From positions 17,902 to 81,901 of the forward strand of contig JASBRV010000072.1 in NCBI GenBank assembly GCA_030149295.1: a stretch of DNA of 64,000 nucleotides. The letters are read 5' to 3'. The notes under the pieces were generated by a model, which searched no databases, was not told the DNA's origin, and saw only the letters and a list, made by a program, of their open reading frames with translations. Position numbers and translations under genes: made by a program. The stretch's first letter is position 1, and every line of letters begins with the position of its first letter. Source of the stretch: Bacteriovoracales bacterium (GTDB lineage Bacteria; Bdellovibrionota; Bacteriovoracia; Bacteriovoracales; Bacteriovoracaceae). Of this stretch, positions 7,566 to 16,728 are shown piece after piece.

Positions 7566-7591
7566 AGCTTGGCACATTCGTCCAAGCTATG
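7563..7591 (-). promoter_or_regulatory. Perfect inverted repeat covering the helicase start codon
   Basis: In mRNA sense, CATAGCTTGG, then 9 bases, then CCAAGCTATG, whose last three bases are the preferred start codon. The alternative ATG lies in the loop. A 10-bp perfect stem over a start codon would block ribosome access until opened, which suggests self-regulation by the helicase, or else a DNA operator. Confidence 0.6.
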
Positions 7592-7613
7592 GGTAAAGTC
7601 AATCTAATTGAAA

Positions 7614-7901
7614 TTAATGCAGTTGACTCATGATCGCCTTTTCCACCTCACCAATGAGACCATAAGCATTTTGTCCCTCTTTAGAGGCACGGACATCTTG
7701 CTTATTAGGCATGCGAAGTTCCATCGACACCCTCTGAGTCGCAGGACCTGAGGAAGACTTAGGGTTGATAATTTGAAAAGAAACGATGAGCTTTGTCGCT
7801 TTCTCATGAACCTTTAAAAGCTTGGTGGCTTTTTCGTTCACAAGACTTTCGATTGCTTCTGTTCTTTCAAGATTACCCCATTCAATGACCAAGCGTTCCA
7901 T
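7614..7901 (-). CDS. HPF/RaiA-like ribosome-associated protein
   Basis: About 95 residues starting at the ATG at 7901, which has a good SD (AAAGGAG) 6-8 bases upstream; a longer frame reaches 7934 but lacks one. The pattern (an N-terminal strand MERLVIEWGNLE, a helix IESLVNEKATKLLKV, then VSFQIINPK, RVSMELRMP and a C-terminal helix) matches the beta-alpha-beta-beta-beta-alpha fold of the hibernation-promoting factor/YfiA family. It would bind the 30S decoding centre and slow translation. It lies 12 bases past the inverted repeat at the helicase start, but upstream of the helicase on the same strand, so the two could share a transcript. A second HPF-like gene is at 47636-47950. Confidence 0.7.
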   Translation of the reverse strand: MERLVIEWGNLERTEAIESLVNEKATKLLKVHEKATKLIVSFQIINPKSSSGPATQRVSMELRMPNKQDVRASKEGQNAYGLIGEVEKAIMSQLH

Positions 7902-7984
7902 AAAAGCTCCTTTAAAAACGTGTTGAGGTATCATAAAGTCTTATTTGAACGAGAGTCAATCGTTATGCATTGTGAGGAAGTCCT

Positions 7985-8749
7985 ATGATTGTTGTTTTAT
8001 CCCCTGCGAAAAAGTTAGATTTTGATACTCCCGCTCCGACTACAAAATTCACTCAGATAGAGGACCTTGAAAAGCCTAAAAGGCTGATTAAAGAGCTGAG
8101 AAAATGTGAACCTGAAGAGATTTCAAAGCTCATGAAACTGAGTGATGAACTCACAAAACTTAACGTTAAGCGATACAAAGAATTTAAAACGCCTTTTAAT
8201 TTAAAGAACGCAAAGCAAGCCCTTTTTGCCTTCAAAGGCGACACTTATGTTGGCCTTGACGCAGAGACAATGGGTGAAAAAGAAATTAAGTATGCCCAAG
8301 ACCATGTGCGAATTCTTTCCGGCCTTTATGGACTTCTCTCTCCTTTAGATCTCATGCAGCCTTACCGGCTAGAAATGGGGACAAAGTTTTCTTGTGGAGA
8401 AAGCAAGAACCTATACGAGTTTTGGCGAGCAGACATTACAGAAAACCTTAATAAAATTCTAAAAAAAGAAAAAGTTCTCGTGAACTGCGCTAGCAATGAA
8501 TACTTTAAAGCTATAAACACCAAAGAACTTCAAGGACAGGTTATCACTCCGGCTTTTAAAGAAAAGAAGGGGTCTGAATATAAAATGGTTGGCTTTTTCG
8601 CAAAAAAAGCTCGAGGCATGATGGCCAGATACTTAGTCGACAACCGCATCGATAAACCTGAAGGCCTTCTTGAATTTAACATGGATGGCTACAAATATAA
8701 CAAAAAGCTCTCCACCAAGTTAGAACCAGTTTTCACCCGCTCTCAATAA
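7985..8749 (+). CDS. yaaA: Peroxide stress resistance protein YaaA
   Basis: A 254-residue protein of the YaaA (DUF328/UPF0246) family, recognisable by the N-terminus MIVVLSPAKKLDFD and by the central ILSGLYGLLSPLDLMQPYRLEMG and VNCASNEYF segments. In E. coli YaaA limits free iron and so protects DNA and proteins under hydrogen peroxide stress. It is cytoplasmic and of normal length. The start has SD GAGGAAG. The next gene (P-type ATPase) begins 7 bases after the stop, so the two may be co-transcribed. The divergent helicase/HPF-like unit lies upstream. Confidence 0.95.
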   Translation: MIVVLSPAKKLDFDTPAPTTKFTQIEDLEKPKRLIKELRKCEPEEISKLMKLSDELTKLNVKRYKEFKTPFNLKNAKQALFAFKGDTYVGLDAETMGEKEIKYAQDHVRILSGLYGLLSPLDLMQPYRLEMGTKFSCGESKNLYEFWRADITENLNKILKKEKVLVNCASNEYFKAINTKELQGQVITPAFKEKKGSEYKMVGFFAKKARGMMARYLVDNRIDKPEGLLEFNMDGYKYNKKLSTKLEPVFTRSQ

Positions 8750-8756
8750 AGCGCTT

Positions 8757-11297
8757 ATGAAACAGCAATGGCACAAAATCTCCTCAACCGATGTGCTTCA
8801 AGAACTAAGTTCCTCTGATGAGGGTCTCACCAAAGATGAAGCACAATCGCGTCTTAACAAGTATGGACTTAATAAGCTTGTAGGAAAAAAGAAGAGGAGC
8901 CCTTGGCTCATTTTCTTAGATCAATTTAAGGATTTTATGATTTTGGTTCTCCTTAGCGCTGCTTTTATTGCAGGTATGGTGGGAGAGCTTTCTGATACAC
9001 TTGCCATTTTTATCATCATTTTTCTCAATGCCATCATTGGATTTGTCCAAGAGTATAGAGCCGAACAAGCGATGGAAGCTCTAAAAAAAATGTCAGCTCC
9101 TATCGCCAATATCATGAGAGATGGAGTTTTATCCCAAAAAGAGTCTTATGAGATAGTTCCCGGAGATATCATCCACATCGAAGCAGGATCTATCGTCCCC
9201 GCCGACCTTCGCCTTTTCGATAGCCACAGTCTTCAAATAGAGGAAGCTGCCCTTACTGGTGAATCGGTTCCCGTTTTAAAGAATGAAGAAAAAATAGAAA
9301 TGGACTCTACTGCCTTGGGTGATCAGTTAAATATGGCCTTTAAAGGTACGACGGTCACTTTCGGTCGCTCTAAGGGAATTGTGGTTGCAACGGGTATGGA
9401 GACTCAAATAGGTCAAATTGCCCAAATGCTTGAAAGTGAAAAAGAGGCGAAAACCCCTCTCCAAGAGAGACTTGCTTCTTTTGGAAAGAATCTTGCGCTC
9501 ATTATAATTGCTCTATGTGTGATTTTCTTTTTAGCAGGACTCTACAGAGGAGAAGAGCCCCTCCTCATGCTTCTTACAGCAATATCTCTTGCTGTTGCGG
9601 CCATCCCAGAAGCCTTACCAGCCGTTGTCACTATCTCACTTGCCCTTGGAGCAAGAAGGCTTGTCAAAAAAAATGCCTTAATGAGAAAGCTAGCTGCGGT
9701 AGAGACCCTCGGTTCAGTTAGCTACATTTGCAGTGATAAAACAGGAACCTTAACTCAAAATAAAATGCGTGTTGAAGAAATTGATCATACTTCTCATGAG
9801 TATATTCATGAAATGCTAGTGGCCATTACCATTAGCAACGACGTCACACACGATGAAAAAGATAAGCTTTTAGGTGATCCAACTGAAATTGCTCTGTTAG
9901 AATATGGAGAAAAAAAGCTCAAAACTAAAGCTGAGCTTTCTCAAAACTATCCAAGAGTTAGAGAAATTCCATTTGATTCCGACAGAAAAAAAATGACCAC
10001 CATCCATAAACGCCCCCAGGGGGGATTTATCTCCTTTACGAAAGGAGCCACTGAGGCCTTAACCAAGGACTATGGCCACCATAAAGTTGCAGAAGAAATG
10101 GCGAATAAAGGTTTGAGAACACTTAGCTTTGCCATGAGAATATGGGATAAACTTCCCGAGGAATGTATACCTGAAAAGGTTGAAAAGAACCTCACTTTCT
10201 TAGGTATTGTGGGCTTGATGGATCCTCCAAGAGAAGAGGCAAAAGAAGCTGTTAAACTATGTCAAACAGCTGGAATTAAGCCCGTAATGATTACAGGGGA
10301 TCACAAGTCTACGGCTAGAGCAATTGCAAAACGACTGGGAATCATTGATGAAGATTCAAATGATAATGTCATTGGAAGCTCTGAGCTTGACAGGCTTAAC
10401 GAAGATGAGTTCTCTAAAAGAGTCGAGGATATTCAAGTCTATGCTCGGGCTACACCACAGCAAAAATTAAAGATTATTAAAGCCCTTCAAAAGAAAGGTC
10501 ATTATGTCGCTATGACTGGTGATGGAGTTAACGACGCTCCAGCCTTAAAAAGTGCAAATATTGGCATCGCTATGGGTATCACCGGAACAGATGTCTCTAA
10601 ACAAGCCTCACATATGATTCTCTTAGATGACAACTTCGCAACTATTGTGGAAACGGTGAAGGAAGGTCGTAGAATATTTGCCAATATCAAAAAATTTATA
10701 AAATACACAATGACAAGTAACTCAGGAGAGCTTTGGACACTTTTTCTTGCCCCGTTTCTCGGACTTCCCATCCCCCTTCTTCCTATACATATCCTTTGGA
10801 TCAATATTGTTACGGATGGACTGCCTGGACTGGCGCTGACCGGAGAAAAAGCAGAACCACATATTATGAATAAAAAGCCGCGTCATCCTCATGAAAATAT
10901 CTTTGCAGGGGGGATGGGAACCCATATTCTTTGGGTGGGCTTGTTTATGGGTGTTGTTGTTTTAAGCACACAATATTTCGGAATAAAATACTATCCTGAA
11001 AAGTGGCAGACAATGGTTTTCACTGTCCTTTGCTTAAGCCAAATAGGTCATGTCCTTTCTATTCGTTCTGAAAGGCTTTCTTTCTTTCATCCAAAAAGAA
11101 TCTTTACGAACTGGGCCCTTTGGCTTGCCGTTTTATTCACTCTTTTTCTCCAGCTTTGCACGATTTATATCCCTATCCTCAACAAGATATTTCATACTAA
11201 ACCACTTAGTCTCAATCAATTAGGCCTAACCCTCTTGATATCAGGCCTAGTTTTCTTTGCCGTAGAACTTGAGAAATTCTTTAAGAGATTTAAATGA
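8757..11297 (+). CDS. Cation-transporting P-type ATPase (Ca2+ type, PacL/SERCA-like)
   Basis: An 846-residue inner-membrane pump with all P2-type motifs: N-terminal cation ATPase domain (KDEAQSRLNKYGLNKL), actuator motif LTGESVP, membrane ion-site PEALPAVVTISLALG, phosphorylation motif DKTGTLT (Asp327), MITGDH, TGDGVNDAPALK, and a C-terminal transmembrane domain. PEALP in M4 and NIVTDGLPGLAL in M6 match Ca2+-ATPases better than Na+/K+ or proton pumps. It should export Ca2+ (or possibly Mn2+) using ATP. Its stop overlaps the start of the CDF gene (ATGA), and a Na/Pi symporter follows, so this is an ion-handling operon. Confidence 0.93.
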   Translation: MKQQWHKISSTDVLQELSSSDEGLTKDEAQSRLNKYGLNKLVGKKKRSPWLIFLDQFKDFMILVLLSAAFIAGMVGELSDTLAIFIIIFLNAIIGFVQEYRAEQAMEALKKMSAPIANIMRDGVLSQKESYEIVPGDIIHIEAGSIVPADLRLFDSHSLQIEEAALTGESVPVLKNEEKIEMDSTALGDQLNMAFKGTTVTFGRSKGIVVATGMETQIGQIAQMLESEKEAKTPLQERLASFGKNLALIIIALCVIFFLAGLYRGEEPLLMLLTAISLAVAAIPEALPAVVTISLALGARRLVKKNALMRKLAAVETLGSVSYICSDKTGTLTQNKMRVEEIDHTSHEYIHEMLVAITISNDVTHDEKDKLLGDPTEIALLEYGEKKLKTKAELSQNYPRVREIPFDSDRKKMTTIHKRPQGGFISFTKGATEALTKDYGHHKVAEEMANKGLRTLSFAMRIWDKLPEECIPEKVEKNLTFLGIVGLMDPPREEAKEAVKLCQTAGIKPVMITGDHKSTARAIAKRLGIIDEDSNDNVIGSSELDRLNEDEFSKRVEDIQVYARATPQQKLKIIKALQKKGHYVAMTGDGVNDAPALKSANIGIAMGITGTDVSKQASHMILLDDNFATIVETVKEGRRIFANIKKFIKYTMTSNSGELWTLFLAPFLGLPIPLLPIHILWINIVTDGLPGLALTGEKAEPHIMNKKPRHPHENIFAGGMGTHILWVGLFMGVVVLSTQYFGIKYYPEKWQTMVFTVLCLSQIGHVLSIRSERLSFFHPKRIFTNWALWLAVLFTLFLQLCTIYIPILNKIFHTKPLSLNQLGLTLLISGLVFFAVELEKFFKRFK

Positions 11298-12205
11298 AAG
11301 AAGACAATAGTGATCAAAAAGTAATTATTGTCTCCCTATTAGTTAATCTTACAGATATTGTCATAAACCTTGTCGTAGCCCTGATCACAGGAAGTGCCAC
11401 CATTTTTAGTGAAATGGCAAAAGGAATTGCTGATAGCCTAGGATCAATTTTTTTAGTCATAGGTCAAAAGCGCTCCCAAAAAAGGAAAGACCAAGACCAT
11501 CCGCTTGGGTATTCAAGAGAAGCCTTCTTTTGGTCTCTAATGTCTGCCTTTGTCATGCTTGTTATAGGAGGAGGCTTAAGCCTTTGGCGAGGAGTTAACC
11601 AACTCATACATCCAGAGCCCCTTGAATCCCCATATCTGGCCATGATAGTTATTATCATTGCTGTCTTTACCAATGGTTATGCAGTTAGCCTTTCGGCAAG
11701 AAAACTTAAAGAGGAGTTTGGAAGTTTAAAGGTTATTTTTAGCTACTATCACCATCCCTTAGTCAAAGGAGCTTTTCTAAGAGACCTTATTGGCACAACG
11801 ACCAGTGTATTTGGTTTGTTTGCTATTTTTGCCTATCAAATATGGGACATGCCCCTCTTTGATGCTCTCGGTGCGATCATCTCATCCGTTCTTATGACAG
11901 GAAGCTCTCTTTTCTTAATTATTCAAGCAAGAGCACTCATTACTGGACAGACATTACCAAAAGAAAGCATAGAAGAACTAAAGGAGATTATCTTAAGAGT
12001 AGGAAAAATCGAGGATATTAATAGCCTTGTCGCTATCTACTCAGGTGCTAATGAAATCCTTCTTGATGCTGATCTCGATATGGACGAACAATTATCAACA
12101 TTAGAAATAGAAGAAATTCTCGATGTTATAGAAGACAGCATTAAAGAGGCATTTCCCAATATCAACAGAGTGCGGGTTCTACTTAACTCCCCACAAAAAA
12201 AGTAA
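11294..12205 (+). CDS. Cation diffusion facilitator (CDF) family transporter
   Basis: A 303-residue inner-membrane protein with about six helices and a C-terminal soluble ferredoxin-like domain (about residues 220-300). DHPLGYSREAFFWSLMSA after TM2 is the typical CDF signature for divalent metal/proton antiporters. The TM2 site usually reads DSxHSxxD; here it is SEMAKGIADS, so one metal ligand has changed and the substrate is uncertain (Zn2+, Mn2+ or Fe2+ are usual). The start overlaps the ATPase stop by four bases, which implies translational coupling and shared control. Confidence 0.9.
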   Translation: MKEDNSDQKVIIVSLLVNLTDIVINLVVALITGSATIFSEMAKGIADSLGSIFLVIGQKRSQKRKDQDHPLGYSREAFFWSLMSAFVMLVIGGGLSLWRGVNQLIHPEPLESPYLAMIVIIIAVFTNGYAVSLSARKLKEEFGSLKVIFSYYHHPLVKGAFLRDLIGTTTSVFGLFAIFAYQIWDMPLFDALGAIISSVLMTGSSLFLIIQARALITGQTLPKESIEELKEIILRVGKIEDINSLVAIYSGANEILLDADLDMDEQLSTLEIEEILDVIEDSIKEAFPNINRVRVLLNSPQKK

Positions 12206-12218
12206 ACTTAAACGAATT

Positions 12219-13796
12219 ATGAAAGATTTTCAAATTGCTATCGCAGCCGTCACAAGTATTATCCTCTTTGTCTTTGGACTTGAAAACTTCTCCAAAGAAA
12301 TTCAACGAATAACTGGTGAAAAATTTCGTAAATTTCTTGCCTCTGCAACGAAGTACTCAAGTCTAAGTGTTCTTATTGGTGCTGTGGTTACAGCTTTTAT
12401 TCAATCGAGTTCGGCAACATCGATCATTGCCATTAGTTTGGTGAATGCAGGGGTCCTTTCCTTTAAAAATAGTGTGGGAATCATTTTTGGATCAAATATT
12501 GGGACCACAGTGACAGCGCAACTGGTAGCATTCAAACTCACCGCCTTCGCACCCGCCTTCATTATTCTGGGTTTCCTCCTATCTTTTATTAAGTCTAAAT
12601 ATTCTGTTTTTGCGAAGTCTCTTTTTTATTTTGGTTTTGTCTTTTTCACTCTTAATCTAATTTCTTCAACATTAGTTCCACTTCAGGAAGACCAAAGGCT
12701 CATCGCTTATTTGACTGGAGACCACAGTCCTCTCGTCGGCGTAATGATTGGTTTTGTGATCACTGCCCTTGTTCAGTCAAGTTCAGTAACAACTGGTCTT
12801 GCTATCATTTTTACCCAGCAGGGCCTCATGAGTCTCGACAATGCCATCCCTGTTCTCATGGGTGCCAATATGGGAACGACAGTCACTGCTCTCATTTCCA
12901 TTTTAAATATGGATATCGCTGCTAAAAAAACAGCTCTGGCCCATTTCCTTTTTAATTTTGGGGGAGTCTTGATTTTTCTTCCAGTCGTTTGGTTTTATGG
13001 CAAAGATTTTCCTCTGCTCTCCAGCGAGCCCGCTATTGCTCTTGCTAACTTTCATTTGATTTTCAATTTGGCAACGAGTCTTATTTTCGCGTTCCTCCTT
13101 AAACCATTTACTACCTTGATCGATAATATCCTAGGCGAAGGGAAGATGGATTTTGAACGCTTTGATCTTTCTTATCTAAATCTCGAAGAAGAATCCGCTG
13201 TTTTAGAGAAAGGGCTTATGAAAACAGCTTATGAGTCTTATGAGTTTATTCAAGAAAATTATAACCTCGTCACCTTAAGCATTGAAACCAATTACAACAC
13301 CGTTTATGAGGCAACGACAAAGAGAGTAGAATATTTTGATCATGTAAAGTCTGAGTTACTCTCATTTTTTTCAAAATATATCGGGAAATGTAGTAGTGAA
13401 GAAGAGGTCACTCACTTAGTGAAAATCATGGGTGTTTACGAATATATCTTTCAAATTCATGACTCTATTAAAGATCTTTCTAGCGTCAAGAAAACTATGG
13501 ATGAAAACTACATTGAGTTAAAAAGTGATCTTTTATTAGTAATCAGAGAATTATCTAGTGACACCCTTTCTTTCTTTGAAAAAATGTCGCCCGACGAAGC
13601 GGGGGCAAAAGATCCTAAGTTAGCAAAGAAGTTTTCCCATCAGTACCAAGAAAAACTCGATGCCTTTAATCAGAGGATTCTAAAAATCATGGCCCAGCCC
13701 GAAAGAGACGATGCTGGGACTATGCTTCACCTCATAACCTATTCACAAAGGTTAAAAGATAAACTGATTAAGTTTCATGAATTATTAAAGAACTAA
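12219..13796 (+). CDS. Na+/phosphate symporter family protein with PhoU-like tail
   Basis: A 525-residue protein. The membrane domain (about residues 1-310) contains the inverted-repeat signature of NptA/SLC34-type symporters: FIQSSSATS and later LVQSSSVTT, each followed by GxNxGTT (GSNIGTTVTA, GANMGTTVTA). The C-terminal part (about 330-525) is a long helical region like the PhoU domain fused to many bacterial Na/Pi transporters. It would take up phosphate with Na+, or export it when internal phosphate is high. It begins 13 bases after the CDF gene, completing a three-gene ion-transport operon. Confidence 0.92.
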   Translation: MKDFQIAIAAVTSIILFVFGLENFSKEIQRITGEKFRKFLASATKYSSLSVLIGAVVTAFIQSSSATSIIAISLVNAGVLSFKNSVGIIFGSNIGTTVTAQLVAFKLTAFAPAFIILGFLLSFIKSKYSVFAKSLFYFGFVFFTLNLISSTLVPLQEDQRLIAYLTGDHSPLVGVMIGFVITALVQSSSVTTGLAIIFTQQGLMSLDNAIPVLMGANMGTTVTALISILNMDIAAKKTALAHFLFNFGGVLIFLPVVWFYGKDFPLLSSEPAIALANFHLIFNLATSLIFAFLLKPFTTLIDNILGEGKMDFERFDLSYLNLEEESAVLEKGLMKTAYESYEFIQENYNLVTLSIETNYNTVYEATTKRVEYFDHVKSELLSFFSKYIGKCSSEEEVTHLVKIMGVYEYIFQIHDSIKDLSSVKKTMDENYIELKSDLLLVIRELSSDTLSFFEKMSPDEAGAKDPKLAKKFSHQYQEKLDAFNQRILKIMAQPERDDAGTMLHLITYSQRLKDKLIKFHELLKN

Positions 13797-13850
13797 TACG
13801 ATGCATAAAGGTTTTTCATTACCACTTCTGTGATCTATACTGAGCCCCTT

Positions 13851-15671
13851 ATGAAAACAACACTTTCCAACAAAGAAATCATTCAAGTACTATCTCAAAC
13901 CCTCGCCGAGATGCCAGAGGACTGGCTGCGCTTAACGACTCACCGTCTTGATATCTATAATGAATCCCTGGCTAAAAGTGAGTTTCTTGAGAAATTTGAA
14001 CTTTTGGTAGAAAAGAAAAAAAATAAGCTTCAGGCTTTACCCACAGCTTATGACTATATCCGCCTGGGCCATCCCCTTTCCTCATTGTTGGAATGGGCAC
14101 TGGCAAAAGAAAATAATCTCGAATCAGTAAATGCCATTTCGTTTTCCTCTCAAACCATGCCACTTCTTGCAATCTTGAGAGCAAATAAATTCCTTAATAA
14201 GAAGACTCGTCTTTATATTAGTGATCAACTCCCTCCTCTCTTTGATAATATTCTTTTAAAAGATGTCTATCAATATGACCTGGAAGTCATTGAAGTCCGA
14301 AAAGGTGAGCCTCTTCAAGAATTTGAGGGCACTAATATTCTTGTTGGAGACACTCCTCAAGATAACTGCGACTTTTTACTGTCTCTCTATCCTAAACTTG
14401 GAAGCGTAGTCCTTGTCCTAAACGATGACGAAACTTATGTAAAAGAAATTCAGCATGTCAGAAGACGTGAATCCATCGCCATGACTCCTCACAATTCACT
14501 GATAGCCCTTAGAAGGTTAATAGGATTAAGTAAGGTTGAGGAAGAAAAAAAAGAAACGAATCCCGAGAAATTAAAAAAGACAATTCAAGAAATCACACAC
14601 TCCCCCAAAGATGTTGCCCTTGGTTCATGTGGACTTTCCGTGCAATACGCTATCATGATGGGCCTGGTTCATTTTGCCAAAGACCACCATCCTCAAAAAA
14701 ATATTAAGTTTATCGTTCCCCCCAACTGCTATGGTGGGACTAATGACCAAGCAAGACGAGTGGCCGCATGCCTACCCCATGTTGAAATTCTCGATCTTCC
14801 TGTTGATAGTGGAAAAGACATGGTCACTGAACTTGAGAGGATTCTTAATGATACTGCCAGTGAAGATGCTGTCTCCTATGTGATCGCTGAAATCCCCACT
14901 AACCCCAGAGTCGAAATACCAGAACTTGAAAAGCTAAGAGAAACTCTAAAAAGGGAAAGGAAAACTAGCGAAGGAAGGACAGCAGTAAAACCTGTCTTTA
15001 TTTTAGATCAGACCTTTTGTCCCAATGTTCACTTCTTTGGGGAGGGTGGATATCTTCATGATGCTACTGTTATCTCCTATGTGAGTGGTTCAAAGTTTCC
15101 AAGTGGTGGTCTATGCACCGCCGGTTACGCCGTCGCCAATGAGCTTGCTGGACCTTACATGAGTTATATTCAAAAGCATTTAAAGCTATGTGACAATACG
15201 GCGACGGATCTTCAAGTTGAGATCCTCACAAAAGAGATGCCCTCAATGAATGAGAGAATTGCCAAGGCTTACCAAAACACCCGCGCGTTTGTGAATTTTA
15301 TTCAAAAGCAACTTCCTGAAGCAAAAATTAACTTTGTCTCCGAAGAATTGGCTCAGGCGAGCTTTACTCCTTCTGTTTTCTCTCTTGATCTACCGACAAA
15401 AGGTGACTCTCCTGAAAAGAGAGAAGAATACAAAAGAAATCTTAATCACCAATTAATTTCTATGATGATTCAGGCACTGCCTGATCAGAGTAAGCATTGT
15501 GTAAGCTACGGCCAACTGAAAGGCTGCTATTGGACAATTCCTGCCACTTCTACTCAAGGAACGACCAAAGAAAGTGATAAAGACTACATTGTTCGCGTTT
15601 CTGTTGCAGCAGATTTTGACTTAGAAGGGCATCAACTAGTCTTTAAAGAATTTGTTAATAGCTATTATTGA
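13851..15671 (+). CDS. Double-length PLP-dependent enzyme, Cys/Met metabolism family-like
   Basis: A 606-residue cytoplasmic protein from the ATG at 13851 (a GTG at 13830 would add seven residues). The C-terminal two-thirds look like a cystathionine gamma-synthase-type PLP enzyme: GSCGLSVQYAIMMGL, PPNCYGGTNDQ, IAEIPTNPRVEIPEL, ILDQTFCPN (the Asp that contacts the PLP ring nitrogen) and SGSKFPSGG with the probable Schiff-base lysine, Lys415. The N-terminal 240 residues look like a decayed copy of the same domain start (RLGHPLSSLLEWALA, SFSSQTMPLLAIL, LVLNDDET) without the lysine. Usual family length is about 400. The substrate is unknown, but C-S lyase or synthase chemistry is likely. There is no clear SD. 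Confidence 0.75.
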   Translation: MKTTLSNKEIIQVLSQTLAEMPEDWLRLTTHRLDIYNESLAKSEFLEKFELLVEKKKNKLQALPTAYDYIRLGHPLSSLLEWALAKENNLESVNAISFSSQTMPLLAILRANKFLNKKTRLYISDQLPPLFDNILLKDVYQYDLEVIEVRKGEPLQEFEGTNILVGDTPQDNCDFLLSLYPKLGSVVLVLNDDETYVKEIQHVRRRESIAMTPHNSLIALRRLIGLSKVEEEKKETNPEKLKKTIQEITHSPKDVALGSCGLSVQYAIMMGLVHFAKDHHPQKNIKFIVPPNCYGGTNDQARRVAACLPHVEILDLPVDSGKDMVTELERILNDTASEDAVSYVIAEIPTNPRVEIPELEKLRETLKRERKTSEGRTAVKPVFILDQTFCPNVHFFGEGGYLHDATVISYVSGSKFPSGGLCTAGYAVANELAGPYMSYIQKHLKLCDNTATDLQVEILTKEMPSMNERIAKAYQNTRAFVNFIQKQLPEAKINFVSEELAQASFTPSVFSLDLPTKGDSPEKREEYKRNLNHQLISMMIQALPDQSKHCVSYGQLKGCYWTIPATSTQGTTKESDKDYIVRVSVAADFDLEGHQLVFKEFVNSYY

Positions 15672-15674
15672 TGT

Positions 15675-16319
15675 TTAAGATTCAATCTCTGACAGAATTA
15701 ACGCTCTTAAAGCATCATAGCTAAACTCTTGCAGCTTCTTGCCATTAACAAAGAATGTCGGAGTTCCCTTAACTCCTAAAGCTTTGAGATCTGAAAAGTC
15801 TTGATCAATCACCTTTTCGTATTGAGGATCCTTCATCTCTTTTTTTAACTCTTCAACATTAATACCGATATTTCCTAAATACTCATAAATAAGCTCTACT
15901 TGTGGATTGTGATGACTCCCCCATTTTGGCTGGGTGGCAAATAAAACATCCAAGGCTTGCCAATACTTGCCTTGTTTCTTTGAGGCCTCTAGTGCCTTAA
16001 TCACCTCTTTTGAGTTTCCATGAAAGGGAGCGTAGCGAAGCACCAATTGTATTTTTCCTTCAAATTCTTTCATAAGATTTTTCACATAAGGATAAAAAGC
16101 GCGGCAACTCTCACACTCAGGATCCAAAAATTCAACAAGAACCACCTCCGCTTCAGGATTTCCTAGCCGAGGAGAATGCTCTCTCACAAAAAGTTCTGAT
16201 TTTTCATCAGCAAGAAAATTGAGTTTCTTTTGCTGAGAATCTTTGTAAAACTTTGCCCCTAGAAAGAAACAACCTACTAAAATTGCTGTCACTCCAATAA
16301 AGAAGTATTTATTTTTCAT
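15675..16319 (-). CDS. DsbA-family thioredoxin-like disulfide oxidoreductase
   Basis: A 214-residue protein with an N-terminal signal anchor (residues 5-22) and a periplasmic DsbA-like domain. The catalytic motif is C69-E-S-C72 in FLDPECESC, and the cis-proline loop is KGTPTFFVNGKKL. The spacing and the NPEAEVVLVEF start fit the Thioredoxin_4/BdbD group. It would introduce or shuffle disulfides in exported proteins. Its start overlaps the end of the DsbB-like gene by 11 bases, and the two form the expected oxidase/re-oxidase pair. Confidence 0.92.
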   Translation of the reverse strand: MKNKYFFIGVTAILVGCFFLGAKFYKDSQQKKLNFLADEKSELFVREHSPRLGNPEAEVVLVEFLDPECESCRAFYPYVKNLMKEFEGKIQLVLRYAPFHGNSKEVIKALEASKKQGKYWQALDVLFATQPKWGSHHNPQVELIYEYLGNIGINVEELKKEMKDPQYEKVIDQDFSDLKALGVKGTPTFFVNGKKLQEFSYDALRALILSEIES

Positions 16320-16728
16320 CTGCCATCATCCTTTTAGTTTTTATTAACAAGAGGGCCAACATAGTAAACGCTGTGAGAGAAAGAAGAGGGATAGTCACAA
16401 AGTTCAACCACTCGATATAGCGTATTGAACAGGGAATCCCCTCACGACAGGGAGATGCGCTTTCTGGAATAATCTCCCAATGAATCAAATTGTGGTACAA
16501 GGCCGTAAGCCACCCCATAGCGACGAGAGGAGTGGCAAAAGCAAGGGTCGCTCTTGCTCCTTGGTAGATCCCGACTAAAAAGACCGCACAAAGTGGATAC
16601 ATGGCAATTCTTTGATACCAACAAAGACTGCAGGGAGGAAACTCCATGACCTCACTAAAGAAAAGACTGCCAAGAGTTGAAATCATGGCCAACATCCAGC
16701 AAAAAGAAATTAGAATATTTGGATTCAT
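16309..16728 (-). CDS. DsbB/BdbC-type quinone-dependent disulfide oxidase
   Basis: A 139-residue inner-membrane protein with four helices. The first periplasmic pair C33-S-L-C36 (PPCSLCWYQR) is the DsbB/BdbC signature, and the second pair is C94 and C100 (SPCREGIPCS). It re-oxidises the DsbA partner encoded directly downstream, passing electrons to quinone. It overlaps both neighbours, by 4 bases with bfr and by 11 with the DsbA-like gene, so the three are tightly coupled. The size fits the short BdbC type. Confidence 0.93.
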   Translation of the reverse strand: MNPNILISFCWMLAMISTLGSLFFSEVMEFPPCSLCWYQRIAMYPLCAVFLVGIYQGARATLAFATPLVAMGWLTALYHNLIHWEIIPESASPCREGIPCSIRYIEWLNFVTIPLLSLTAFTMLALLLIKTKRMMADEK

